A program made the position numbers and the translations under genes. A DNA stretch of 64,000 nt from Fuscovulum ytuae (GTDB lineage Bacteria > Pseudomonadota > Alphaproteobacteria > Rhodobacterales > Rhodobacteraceae). The notes under the pieces were generated by a model. It searched no databases. It was not told where the DNA came from and saw only the letters and a list, made by a program, of their open reading frames with translations. Location: positions 2,897,001 through 2,961,000 of the forward strand of contig NZ_CP124535.1 in the NCBI RefSeq assembly GCF_029953595.1, read 5' to 3'. Positions 36,061-44,844 of the stretch are shown here, piece after piece; the first letter of the stretch is position 1, and every line of letters begins with the position of its first letter.

Positions 36061-37641
36061 ATGATGCGCGATTTCCATTTGCCCGGCCGTTCCGCCGTCT
36101 ATGCGACGAACGGGATCTGCGCCACGTCGCATCCTTTGGCGGCAAAGGTCGCGGTGGAGGTGATGGAGCGTGGCGGGAATGCCGTGGATGCGGCGATTGC
36201 CGGGGCGGTGCTTTTGGGCCTGTGCGAGCCCCAGATGACGGGGATCGGCGGGGATTGCTTTGTCCTGCTGAAACCGGCGGGCCGGGAAGATGTGATCGCG
36301 TTGAACGGATCGGGGCGCGCGCCTGCGGGCCTGTCGGCGGCCGAGATGCGGGGGCGTGGCCTGTCGGCGGTGCCGTTGCATGGGGTAGAGGCGGTGACGC
36401 TGCCCGGTGCGGTGGATGCCTTTTGCCGTCTTTCGACGGATTGGGGGAAGCTTGGCCTTGATGCGGTGCTGACGCCTGCCATCCGCTATGCCGAGGATGG
36501 CGTGCCGGTCGCCCCGCGGGTGGCCTTTGACTGGGCGGGGGATGCGGAATTCCTGCAAGGCGTGGCACGGCGGCATTATCTGGTGAATGGTCGGGTGCCG
36601 AAGGCGGGCGAGATGTTCCGCGCGCCCGGACAGGCCGAGGTGCTGCGCCGCATCGCGCGCGAGGGGCGGGCGGGGTTCTATGAGGGTGAGGTGGCGGAAG
36701 ACATGGTCGCCTCGCTGCGTGCTTTGGGCGGGACGCATTCGATGGAGGATTTCGCAGGCGTGGCCTGCGATTACACGACGCCGGTTGGTGGCACCTATAA
36801 AGGCGTGGAACTTCTGGAGCATCCGCCGAATGGGCAGGGGGCGACGGCGATCCTGATGCTGAACATCCTGAGTCATTTCGATCTGGCGTCGATGGACCCA
36901 TTCGGGGCGGAACGCGCGCATATCGAGGCAGAGGCGACGAAGCTTGCCTATGACGCGCGGAACCGGTTCATCGCGGACCCGGATCATATGGCGCGGCTGA
37001 ACCATATGCTTGCGCCCGAGACGGCGGCGCGGCTGGCCGCGCTGATCGACCCCGGGCGTGCGATGGCGGCGGCGGCCCCGCTGACGGAAGCGGTGCATAA
37101 GGACACGATCTATATCACCGTGGTCGACAAGGACCGGATGGCGGTGAGCCTGATCTATTCGATCTTCTGGGGCTTTGGCGCTGGGCTGGCGTCGGAGAAG
37201 TTCGGGATCAATTTCCAGAACCGGGGGGCGGGGTTCACGCTGGCCGAGGGGCATCCGAATGAGGCGGGGCCGGGCAAACGGCCGATGCATACCATCATCC
37301 CGGGGATGCTGCGGCAGAATGGCCGGGTGACGATGCCCTTTGGCGTGATGGGCGGGGCCTATCAGCCCTGCGGCCATGCGCGGCTGGTGACGAATCTTGT
37401 GGATTTCGGGATGGAGTTGCAGGCCGCGAATGACGCGCCACGCTGTTTCACGGGCCCGGAAGGGATGAAGGTCGAGCGCGGCTATTCCGATGCGGTGCGG
37501 GCAAGGCTGGCGGAGATGGGGCATGACGTGTCGATCCCCGACGAGCCGATTGGCGGGTGCCAAGCGATTTTCATCTGCGAGGACGGGGTTCTGGTGGGGG
37601 CATCGGACCCGCGCAAGGATGGCTGCGCGCTGGGATACTGA
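36061..37641 (+). CDS. ggt: Gamma-glutamyltransferase
   Basis: This 526-residue Ntn-hydrolase precursor should self-cleave before the catalytic Thr349 (HKDTIYITVVD). Other marks are GGNAVDAAIAGAVLLGLCEPQMTGIGGDCF, PNGQGATAILMLNIL and the C-terminal GGACQ-like GGCQAIFI. It transfers or hydrolyses gamma-glutamyl groups, for example of glutathione. No signal peptide is seen, unlike periplasmic enterobacterial GGT, so it may be cytoplasmic and of the acylase-like branch. GGGAG precedes the ATG. The msrC-like and GFA genes follow in the same direction. Confidence 0.9.
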   Translation: MMRDFHLPGRSAVYATNGICATSHPLAAKVAVEVMERGGNAVDAAIAGAVLLGLCEPQMTGIGGDCFVLLKPAGREDVIALNGSGRAPAGLSAAEMRGRGLSAVPLHGVEAVTLPGAVDAFCRLSTDWGKLGLDAVLTPAIRYAEDGVPVAPRVAFDWAGDAEFLQGVARRHYLVNGRVPKAGEMFRAPGQAEVLRRIAREGRAGFYEGEVAEDMVASLRALGGTHSMEDFAGVACDYTTPVGGTYKGVELLEHPPNGQGATAILMLNILSHFDLASMDPFGAERAHIEAEATKLAYDARNRFIADPDHMARLNHMLAPETAARLAALIDPGRAMAAAAPLTEAVHKDTIYITVVDKDRMAVSLIYSIFWGFGAGLASEKFGINFQNRGAGFTLAEGHPNEAGPGKRPMHTIIPGMLRQNGRVTMPFGVMGGAYQPCGHARLVTNLVDFGMELQAANDAPRCFTGPEGMKVERGYSDAVRARLAEMGHDVSIPDEPIGGCQAIFICEDGVLVGASDPRKDGCALGY

Positions 37642-37657
37642 TCGACGGGGACGTGGG

Positions 37658-38116
37658 ATGACGGTGGATTACGACGGGATCACGGCGCGCATCCGCGCGC
37701 TGTGCGAAGGCGAGACGGATACGGTCGCGCTGATGGCGACGGTGGTGTGCGAGATCCATCACGGGCATCCGTTCTGCGATTGGACGGGGTTCTATCGGGT
37801 GGTGGGGCCGGAATTGCTGAAAATCGGGCCGTATCAGGGGGGGCATGGCTGTCTGGTCATTCCCTTCTCGCGCGGGGTTTGCGGTGCGGCGGCGCGGACG
37901 GGCAAGGTGCAGAATGTGCCGGATGTGGAGGCGTTTGCGGATCACATTGCCTGTTCGTCTTCGACCAAATCGGAACTGGTGTTGCCGGTGTGGAACGGGA
38001 AGGGCGTTCTGCTGGGGGTTCTTGATCTGGACAGCGATACGCCTGCGGCCTTTACGCAGGCAGATGAGGATTGGTTGGTACCTTTGCTGGCGGAAGTGTT
38101 CCGCGAGGCCCTCTGA
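37658..38116 (+). CDS. msrC: Free methionine-(R)-sulfoxide reductase (GAF domain)
   Basis: This 152-residue protein is a single GAF domain. FCDWTGFYRVVG, PFSRGVCGAAARTG and ACSSSTKSELVLPV carry the cysteines that form the active site in fRMsr. WNGKGVLLGVLDLDSDTPAAFTQADE closes the fold. It reduces free Met-R-sulfoxide with thioredoxin. The ATG at 37658 stands 16 bases after ggt. Its stop overlaps the GFA gene by one base, which suggests a redox/thiol theme for this trio. Confidence 0.9.
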   Translation: MTVDYDGITARIRALCEGETDTVALMATVVCEIHHGHPFCDWTGFYRVVGPELLKIGPYQGGHGCLVIPFSRGVCGAAARTGKVQNVPDVEAFADHIACSSSTKSELVLPVWNGKGVLLGVLDLDSDTPAAFTQADEDWLVPLLAEVFREAL

Positions 38117-38913
38117 TGCGGGGGGCGTGCCATTGCGGGGCGGTGCGGTTCGAGGTGGACGCACCGATCCGCGACGTGCTGGCCTGCCATTGCACCCAGT
38201 GCCGCAAAGTGAGCGGGCATTATTGGGCGGCTTCTTCCGTGCCGGTCGCACATTGGCGTGTGACGGAAGCGCGGGGGCTGCGGTGGTATCGGTCGTCGCC
38301 CGTGGCGCAGCGGGGGTTCTGTGGGGAATGCGGCGCAACGCTGTTCTGGCTGCCAGAGGCGGATGCGGTTTTTGACTGGGGCACGCCTGCGGATCACGCG
38401 ATCAGTTTTTCCCCCGGCGCGCTGGAGGGGCCCACGTCGATCAAGGTTGCGCAGCATATCTACACGGAAGATGCGGGGGATTATTATGCGCCCGAAGGCC
38501 CACCACCCGAGGCGGGCGCAGCGCCGGATCGGTTGGCGGCGTCCTGCTTGTGCGGGGCCTGCCGGTTCACCCTGCCGGGGCCTGCGGGGGCGATCACGGC
38601 CTGCCATTGCCACCAATGCCGAAGCCTTTCGGGGCATTATTCCGCGTCTTTCGATGTGCAGGAGGCGGTGGTGGAGTGGCAGGCGAAGGATGGCCTTGCC
38701 GAATATCGCACCATGGGCGGCGGGGTACGAGGGTTCTGCAAGGGTTGCGGCAGCAGCCTGTGGTTTCGCGCGGCGGATGGGGGTTTCTCGGTCGAGGCGG
38801 GGGTGGTGGATGGTCCGACGGGCGGGCGGCTGGCCGCGCATATCTTTGTGGCCGAGAAGGGCAGCCATTACGAGATTGACGATGGACTGCCGCAGTTTTC
38901 AGGCTGGGACTAG
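38116..38913 (+). CDS. Double GFA/CENP-V domain protein
   Basis: This 265-residue protein consists of two tandem GFA domains. Domain 1 (about 1-125) has GACHCGAVRFE, CHCTQCRKVSGHY and GFCGECGATLFW. Domain 2 (about 148-265) has CLCGACRF, CHCHQCRSLSGHY and GFCKGCGSSLWF. Each domain keeps a full set of zinc cysteines. Most members have one domain. The name glutathione-dependent formaldehyde-activating enzyme comes from one member; the real function here is unknown. It is coupled to the fRMsr gene. Confidence 0.9.
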   Translation: MRGACHCGAVRFEVDAPIRDVLACHCTQCRKVSGHYWAASSVPVAHWRVTEARGLRWYRSSPVAQRGFCGECGATLFWLPEADAVFDWGTPADHAISFSPGALEGPTSIKVAQHIYTEDAGDYYAPEGPPPEAGAAPDRLAASCLCGACRFTLPGPAGAITACHCHQCRSLSGHYSASFDVQEAVVEWQAKDGLAEYRTMGGGVRGFCKGCGSSLWFRAADGGFSVEAGVVDGPTGGRLAAHIFVAEKGSHYEIDDGLPQFSGWD

Positions 38914-38916
38914 CGG

Positions 38917-39342
38917 TCAGATGCGGCGGCTGGGCACCCAAGCATAGCCGTTGGGGCAGAGGATGACGGCCTCGCGCAGGCCGTGGTTGGGCTTGTCGGT
39001 CGGTGCTTGCAGGATTGTGGCCTGAGGGAATCCGGCGGCGGCCTTGGCGGCAAGGTCGGGGTCGGCCTCATGCAGGCGCAACTCGATCCCTGCGCCGCGC
39101 GGCGGCGTTTCGGGCAAGAGCGCGTGCAGCGGATGCGCGGTATAGGTGGCATCGGCATGCAGTTGGAGCGGCTGTCCCGCATGGAGCATCAGCGCGAAAT
39201 CGGCGGTGGCTTGATGGGCGGTCATGCCGAAACAGGCGGTGAGGAAGGCGACCTGCGCCTGCACATCGCGGACGAGGAGATTGACGGTCACCGCGCGCAG
39301 CGCGTGGCCGATTTCGGGCGCGGGGAGGCGGTCGTAATCCAT
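38917..39342 (-). CDS. VOC (glyoxalase/bleomycin resistance) family protein
   Basis: This 141-residue protein shows the paired beta-alpha-beta-beta-beta modules of the VOC fold: VTVNLLVRDVQAQVAFLTACFGMTAH in the first half and GIELRLHEADPDLAAKAA in the second, ending with LCPNGYAWVPSRR. Metal ligands are not clearly of the glyoxalase I type. It is convergent with the GFA gene, with only 3 bases between the stops. Confidence 0.8.
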   Translation of the reverse strand: MDYDRLPAPEIGHALRAVTVNLLVRDVQAQVAFLTACFGMTAHQATADFALMLHAGQPLQLHADATYTAHPLHALLPETPPRGAGIELRLHEADPDLAAKAAAGFPQATILQAPTDKPNHGLREAVILCPNGYAWVPSRRI

Positions 39343-39438
39343 CGGGACCTTTCCTTTGCGGCAGGGTGATCGGGCCTTGGGCGGCTGTCAACGTGCTCTG
39401 CGCTGGACAAGTGCCGTGCGGGAAGGCAGGCAAGGCGC

Positions 39439-40059
39439 ATGGATGCGCTGTTCGACCTGATCCCCCTTGCGGACCTGCTGGCCTTTCTGGCGGCGGGGAT
39501 CGTTTTGAACCTGACGCCGGGGGCGGATGTGATCTTTGCCACAGCTTGTGGTGTGGCCGGAGGGCCGCGCGTGGGGGCGGTGGCGGGCCTTGGGGTGGGC
39601 TTTGGCGGGCTGTTCCATGTGGGCTTGGCGGTGCTGGGGGTGAGCGCGCTGATCGCGGCGCATCCTTCTGCGCTGATGGCCCTGAAGCTTGCCGGGGCTG
39701 GGTATCTGCTGTGGTTGGCTTGGGGCAGTTGGCGGGCCGATCCGGGTCGTGAAGGTCGGGGCGAGATGCGGGCGGGCTTGGCGCTTTGGCGGGGGTTTGT
39801 CACCAATGCCTTGAACCCGAAGGTGGCGCTTTTCGTGCTTGCCTTCCTGCCGCAATTCACCGATCCCGCCCGAGGACCGGTCTGGGCGCAGATCGCGGTT
39901 CTAGGGGCGCTGTTTACCCTGACCGGAACGGCGATCACCTGCGGATATGGGGCGCTTGCGGGCTTTGCCGGGCAAAGGCTTGCGGGGCGGATGGGGTTGA
40001 TGAACAAGGTGGCGGCGGTGATGCTGCTGGCTTTGGCGTTGCGGATGGCATGGGGGTAA
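39439..40059 (+). CDS. LysE family amino-acid exporter
   Basis: This 206-residue membrane protein has about six helices. FLAAGIVLNLTPGADVIFATACGVAGG is the family's N-terminal signature, and GFVTNALNPKVALFVLAFLPQF the second conserved part. Such RhtB/LysE proteins export amino acids such as homoserine, threonine or leucine. The substrate is unknown. The homocysteine methyltransferase gene follows after 3 bases. Confidence 0.9.
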   Translation: MDALFDLIPLADLLAFLAAGIVLNLTPGADVIFATACGVAGGPRVGAVAGLGVGFGGLFHVGLAVLGVSALIAAHPSALMALKLAGAGYLLWLAWGSWRADPGREGRGEMRAGLALWRGFVTNALNPKVALFVLAFLPQFTDPARGPVWAQIAVLGALFTLTGTAITCGYGALAGFAGQRLAGRMGLMNKVAAVMLLALALRMAWG

Positions 40060-40062
40060 GAA

Positions 40063-40959
40063 ATGGCCGAGATCACGCTTCTGGATGGGGGCATGGGGCA
40101 GGAATTGGTGGCGCGGTCGGGTGATGAGCCGACGCAACTTTGGGCCACGCGGGTCATGATCGACCATCCGGGGTTGGTGGCGGCAATCCATGACGATTAT
40201 TTCGCGGCGGGTGCGTCGGTGGCGACGACGAATACCTATAACATCTTGCATGACCGGTTGCAGCGGGTGGGGATGGATGCCGAGTTCCATGCCCTGCATC
40301 TGCGGGCGCTGATGGAGGCGCATGAGGCGCGGGCGCGCGCTGGGCGGGGGATCATCGCGGGGTCGATGGGGCCTTTGGGCGAAAGCTATCGGCCCGATCT
40401 GACGCCGCCGGTGGAAGTGTCGGCGGCGCAATATGCCGAGAAGGCGCGGATCATGGCGGCACATGTGGATGTGGTGTTGTGCGAGACGATGTCATCGCTT
40501 GATCTGGCGCGGGGGGCGTTGATCGGGGCGCAAGCGGCGGGAAAGCCTGTCTGGCTTTCGGTGTCGGTGCATGATCGGGATGGCACGAAGCTGCGGTCGG
40601 GGGAACCTGTGGCGGGGCTGGCTGAGGTGTTGAAGGCCGCGCCTGCGGCGGCGGTTCTGGCGAATTGTTCGATGCCCGAGGCGATGGCCGCGGCTTTGGG
40701 CGCGTTGCAGGGGCTGGGCCTGCCCTTCGGGGCCTATGCGAACGGGTTTTCCGAAATCTCGCACCTGCCACTGCCGGAGGATGGCGGCGCACCCGCCTAT
40801 TGCGCGCGGCATGATCTTTCGCCGGAGCGCTATGTGGAGTTTGCCATGTCCTGGGTGGAAATGGGGGCGACGATCGTGGGCGGCTGCTGCGAGGTGGGGC
40901 CTGCGCATATCGCGGCGCTGGCGGGCGCTTTGCGCGAAGCGGGGCATGTGGTGGTGTGA
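40063..40959 (+). CDS. Homocysteine S-methyltransferase family protein
   Basis: This 298-residue TIM-barrel enzyme has the N-terminal LLDGGMGQELVARSG and the zinc ligands: Cys in LANCSMPEA and the Cys pair in VGGCCEVGPAHI. It would use S-methylmethionine, SAM or betaine as methyl donor to make methionine. It is tightly linked to the exporter (3-base gap) and to the following pseudouridine synthase (GTGA overlap), which is probably organisational rather than functional. Confidence 0.9.
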   Translation: MAEITLLDGGMGQELVARSGDEPTQLWATRVMIDHPGLVAAIHDDYFAAGASVATTNTYNILHDRLQRVGMDAEFHALHLRALMEAHEARARAGRGIIAGSMGPLGESYRPDLTPPVEVSAAQYAEKARIMAAHVDVVLCETMSSLDLARGALIGAQAAGKPVWLSVSVHDRDGTKLRSGEPVAGLAEVLKAAPAAAVLANCSMPEAMAAALGALQGLGLPFGAYANGFSEISHLPLPEDGGAPAYCARHDLSPERYVEFAMSWVEMGATIVGGCCEVGPAHIAALAGALREAGHVVV

Positions 40960-41615
40960 GCCTGCTGGCCGATTTCAGCTATGATCCGCCTGCGGGCGAC
41001 CCGGTGATCCTGTTTGAGGATGATCGGGTGATCGTGGTGGACAAGCCTTCTGGGCTGTTGTCGGTGCCGGGGAAGCTGGAAGGTCGGGCGGATTGCCTGA
41101 TGTCGCGGCTGGAGGCGTTTCGGCCCGGTGCCCTGTTGGTGCATCGGTTGGATTGCGACACGTCGGGGGTGATGATCTTTGCGCGGGACAAGGCGGCGCA
41201 GGGGTTTCTGGGGCAGGAATTCGAGAAGCGCCGGGCGCGGAAGAGTTACGTCGCGCGTGTCAGCGGCATGATGGCCGAGGATCGGGGCCGCGTGGACCTG
41301 CCTTTATGCGCGGATTGGGACTATCGGCCCCGGCAGAAGGTGGATTTCGAGCGCGGGCGGCCTGCGGTGACGGAGTGGGAGGTGGTGTCACGCGGAGCGG
41401 GCGAGACGCGGGTGCGGATGTTCCCGCTGACCGGGCGAAGCCACCAGTTGCGGGTGCATATGCTGTCTTTGGGGCATCCAATCCTTGGCGATCCGATCTA
41501 TGCGGAAGGAGCGGCGCGGGATTACCCCCGGCTGATGCTGCATGCCGAGATGCTGGGGCTGCACCATCCCGGCAGCGGGGAATGGGTGGAGTTTCGGGCG
41601 GCCTGTCCGTTCTGA
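40956..41615 (+). CDS. RluA-family pseudouridine synthase
   Basis: This 219-residue enzyme has the catalytic Asp66 in VHRLDCDTSGVMIFARD. DKPSGLLSVPG precedes it, and TGRSHQLRVHMLSLGHPILGDPIY is the C-terminal RNA-binding motif. There is no S4 domain, so it resembles the short RluA group that modifies 23S rRNA and some tRNAs. The start is a GTG overlapping the previous stop. A strong palindrome follows about 30 bases after the stop. Confidence 0.92.
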   Translation: MSLLADFSYDPPAGDPVILFEDDRVIVVDKPSGLLSVPGKLEGRADCLMSRLEAFRPGALLVHRLDCDTSGVMIFARDKAAQGFLGQEFEKRRARKSYVARVSGMMAEDRGRVDLPLCADWDYRPRQKVDFERGRPAVTEWEVVSRGAGETRVRMFPLTGRSHQLRVHMLSLGHPILGDPIYAEGAARDYPRLMLHAEMLGLHHPGSGEWVEFRAACPF

Positions 41616-41647
41616 TTGGGCTGGTGGGGTGATGCCCCCTCCCCCGG

Positions 41648-41676
41648 CCCCTCCCCCGTGAAGGACGGGGGAGGGG
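41648..41676. repeat. Perfect 12-base inverted repeat
   Basis: CCCCTCCCCCGT (41648-41659) and ACGGGGGAGGGG (41665-41676) pair perfectly around GAAGG. It lies between the convergent RluA and flavin oxidoreductase genes and may end both transcripts, though no T-run follows. The strand asymmetry (C-only and G-only arms) is striking. Confidence 0.75.
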
Positions 41677-41722
41677 AGGGTTCTGGTCCTGTTGGCGTGG
41701 TGCCTGTCGGGGCGTTGCTGGT

Positions 41723-41744
41723 GAGTATTTGGGCCAAGATGAAG
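41723..41744 (+). repeat. Dispersed intergenic repeat, copy 2 (GAGTATTT...GCCAAGATGAAG)
   Basis: The same two blocks as 15949-15971, with a core one base shorter. It touches the stop of the flavin oxidoreductase gene, 46 bases after the perfect palindrome. Confidence 0.7.
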
Positions 41745-41745
41745 A

Positions 41746-43725
41746 TCAGAGCGTGAGCGCGAGTTTCCGGCCTTCGTGGAAGGCATAGGGGGCCTGGCGC
41801 GGGGCGGCGCAATCGCCGATGCGGTGGGTTTCCTTGCCGGGGAAGGTTTCGGGGAAGGGGTCGAAGGCGATATTGGTCGTGGCCATCACGAGGGCGGAGG
41901 CGGGGATTGTGGTTTCCTCACCCGTCAGGCCGGATTTCACGGTGGCGCCGTTGCCGTGCCAGCGGGTGATGACATGTTCCGTCAGGAATTGCGCGCCGAG
42001 TTTGGCAAGGCGCTGGCGGGCGGGAGCGTCGGCGGAGGTGCGGGTGATTTCCTTGCCGACGTAAGGGTCGGGGGTGACGAGGATCACTTTCTTCCCCTGT
42101 TCGGCCATGTGCCATGCAGTGCCGACGCCGCGCCAATTGCCGCCTTCGTCATAGAGGATCACCGTGTCGCCAAGGCGGGCTTCGCGGCGCATGACATCTT
42201 CTGCCGACCAGACATTGCCGTTTTCGAGGCCGGGGAGTTTGGGCTGGGCGGGGAGCCAGCGTTGTTTCGCATCCGGGTCGGGGAGGGAGCCGGTGGCGAG
42301 GATGACCGTGTCGGCGGGGTGGTTTGCGATGTCGTCTTCGTCGAGGAAGGTGTTGAGGTGGAGGGTGACGCCCAGCCGAGCGAATTGGCGTTCGTACCAA
42401 TCCATCAGGTCGAGAATCTGGGCGCGGCGAGGTTGCATTCCGGCAAGGCGGAATTGACCGCCGATCTGGGGGGCGGCCTCGGCAATCTCGACCCTATGCC
42501 CGCGTTCGGCCGCGGCGCGGGCAGCCTCACACCCGGCGGGGCCTGCGCCGACGATCAGGATATGGCGGGGGCGCTCGGCGGGGGTGAAGCGGTCGCCGCC
42601 CCATTCCCATTCGCGGCCCGCGCTGGGGTTGATCAGGCAGGAGATCCAGTAATCGCGCGACCGGCGGCCCCAGCACATCTGGTTGCAGGAGATGCAGGCG
42701 CGGATGTCGCTTGCACGCCCTGCCATCGTCTTTGCGGCAAGATGGGGGTCGGCGATCTGGCCGCGCACGATCGACACCATGTCGGCCTGACCGGAGGCGA
42801 TGATGGTTTCGGCATTGTCGGGGGTTCGGATATGGGCCTCGGAGGTGACCTTGGCATGTTTCACCACGCCCTTAAGGATTTCCGTCACCGGGGCGGTGAG
42901 CTTTTCGGCGAAGAGGAAGGTGGGCATCAGCCGTTCGAAATCGAGATAGCCGCCATGGCCGCAGGTGACATAGTCGATCTGGCCCGTCGCGTCGTGGAGG
43001 GCGACGATTTCGGTGAGGCTTTCCACCGACAGGGTCACGTCATGCGCATCGGAGGTGGAGACGGCGAGGCCCACGATGAAATCCTCGCCACAGGCGCGGC
43101 GGATGCCGTCGATGATGCGGCGGGAGAAGCGGGTGCGGTTTTCGAGGTTGCCGCCCCATTGATCGTCGCGGGTGTTGGACCACGGGGTCCAGAACTGATC
43201 GAGGAGGGAATGGTAGGCGGCCCAAACCTCTACCCCCTGAAAGCCTGCCTTGTGGCAGCGGATGGCGGCGGCGATATGGGCGTCGATGAGTTCCTCAATC
43301 TCCGGTTCCGTCATGCGGTGGGAGCCGTCGGAGTCGTGATAGCTGGAGTGGCCGGAGGGGGACCAGTGGGGCTGGAAGCTGAGGTCGGAGTCCCCATGCG
43401 CGCCGATGTGGTAGAGTTGCTGGAGGATGACGGCGCCTTCGGCCTTTGCTGCATCGGTCACCTTGCGGAAGGCGGGGATGATATCATCGGTGCCATGGAG
43501 GTAGTTGCCGCGGGTGAGGACGCCGGTGCGGTGGACGGGGACGGGTTCCATCACGATCATGCCCGCGCCGCCTTTGGCCCGTTCGGCAATATAGCCCAGC
43601 GTCCGGGGGCCGGGGAGGCCCATGTCGGACATGTTGTTGGTATGCGCGCCAAAGACGATGCGGTTTCGGAGCGTCGTGCCGCGGAGCGTGATCGGCGAGA
43701 TGAGGTGGGGGTGCGGATGGGGCAT
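41746..43725 (-). CDS. Fe-S flavin NADH oxidoreductase (dienoyl-CoA reductase / TMADH type)
   Basis: This 659-residue enzyme has an N-terminal old-yellow-enzyme TIM barrel with FMN (residues 1-370: LRNRIVFGAHTNNMSDMGLP). A [4Fe-4S] site follows (CISCNQMCWGRRSRDYWISC). The C-terminal half binds FAD/NAD: HILIVGAGPAGCEAARAAAERGHRVEIAEA. The plan is shared by 2,4-dienoyl-CoA reductase, trimethylamine dehydrogenase and N-methylproline demethylases. The substrate cannot be chosen; the lack of fatty-acid or methylamine neighbours gives no help. The ATG at 43725 (MPHPHPHLISPITL) starts at the barrel; the open frame upstream is not similar to the family. Confidence 0.88.
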   Translation of the reverse strand: MPHPHPHLISPITLRGTTLRNRIVFGAHTNNMSDMGLPGPRTLGYIAERAKGGAGMIVMEPVPVHRTGVLTRGNYLHGTDDIIPAFRKVTDAAKAEGAVILQQLYHIGAHGDSDLSFQPHWSPSGHSSYHDSDGSHRMTEPEIEELIDAHIAAAIRCHKAGFQGVEVWAAYHSLLDQFWTPWSNTRDDQWGGNLENRTRFSRRIIDGIRRACGEDFIVGLAVSTSDAHDVTLSVESLTEIVALHDATGQIDYVTCGHGGYLDFERLMPTFLFAEKLTAPVTEILKGVVKHAKVTSEAHIRTPDNAETIIASGQADMVSIVRGQIADPHLAAKTMAGRASDIRACISCNQMCWGRRSRDYWISCLINPSAGREWEWGGDRFTPAERPRHILIVGAGPAGCEAARAAAERGHRVEIAEAAPQIGGQFRLAGMQPRRAQILDLMDWYERQFARLGVTLHLNTFLDEDDIANHPADTVILATGSLPDPDAKQRWLPAQPKLPGLENGNVWSAEDVMRREARLGDTVILYDEGGNWRGVGTAWHMAEQGKKVILVTPDPYVGKEITRTSADAPARQRLAKLGAQFLTEHVITRWHGNGATVKSGLTGEETTIPASALVMATTNIAFDPFPETFPGKETHRIGDCAAPRQAPYAFHEGRKLALTL

Positions 43726-44844
43726 GGCGCGCGTCCTTTGGCGGGTTGCGATCAGGCTAGCGCGGGCTGAGGGAGGGGTGTGAGGGTCGAGGGCGACAGG
43801 ATTGTGCCGGAGAGCGGCATCAGGGCCGGGTCTACTCAGGGCGGACGCCTTGTGTAGAGAGAGGACTGTGCTGCAGGCAGGGACGATTTTTGTCCGAAGG
43901 ATTGTGACCGACGTAGTTGCCGGGCCTGGTTCGAATAGCCTTGGCTGGAGATTCTTCCCGTGGGCGTTTTGAGTTCCAGTCGGGCGGCGGCTCGATTTCC
44001 AGGTGGCGAGGGGCCAATGGGCCTTTGTCAATTCGCCCATTGCTTAGACCCAACTTATCTCGCCAGTCGCATCAAGATGGTCCCGGCCTTTGTTTTTTAA
44101 AAAAGCAATCATGGGTTGATTGTCTTTGAATGAAGCAACTTGCGGTGACATTTCAATCATCGTCATCGACCCCTGTGTGACGGTCGATCGGTGCCATGTT
44201 GTTGGTCCTTCGTGCTATCTCTCGCAGGGCGTCCGCGATGCTGTTCTCCTCCTTCCGCTCTGGTGTGTAAGTCGGGTCTTCAAGGCGTGACGAACCGGCA
44301 TGGCCTGCGAATGATCGGGGCAGGGCGATGATCCGTCGTCTCCGAGGCGTTCCCATAAGGAAACGAATTTTAGAAGAATATCGCGAGATGATCGAGCTGC
44401 ACCGATCTTGCCGTCGAATGCGTGCGGTTAATCCCGTGAGTGCGTCTTGAGATTTGGTGGTGCTGCGAACAGCCGAATTGCGGGAATGTTTTTTCAATTC
44501 CAGAGAAGCACTAGGGCAATGCCAATGCCAATGTTTCGGTCTCTGAATTTACCCCAATTTTTGACCCCGAATTGGCCGGTTTTGAGAGGGATTTAGAGCC
44601 CTTTGGCTGGGAGTTCTTTCACATTGAGGCATGCGCTCCGATGCGTAAGAAAATATCCACAGAATAAGGTGATTTTCGTTTGTTTTCATTGGTCTAAAGG
44701 CTGAAAGAGGGATATTATTAATCATCAAAATTGACGCTCTGGATAGAGAATCGCTCGATCTGCTCTCAAAGGCTTTGCTGATGGCTCGGCAAGGCGAGTG
44801 GTGAGGCATGCTCAATCCAATCTCATCGACTGGAAGGGCAAAAC
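43726..44844. other. 1.1 kb spacer, lower GC, no convincing gene
   Basis: This stretch upstream of the ERF gene is less GC-rich than its neighbours. Short open frames exist at 44153-44497 and 44549-44854 on the minus strand, but they lack good starts and recognisable domains. It marks the change from core genes to the accessory patch and may contain the promoter of the ERF genes near 44700-44840. Confidence 0.5.

Noticed and set aside
35326-37563. 745-codon minus-strand open frame
   Set aside because: It runs across the HATPase and ggt genes, which carry family motifs; the Arg/His/Pro-rich translation is typical of antisense frames in GC-rich DNA.
41776-43770. 664-codon plus-strand open frame
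   Set aside because: Antisense to the Fe-S flavin oxidoreductase, Gly/Val/Asp-rich, no motif.
44153-44497. Possible 114-residue minus-strand gene
   Set aside because: Starts at TTG without a ribosome site, no recognisable domain, in a low-density spacer; cannot be supported.
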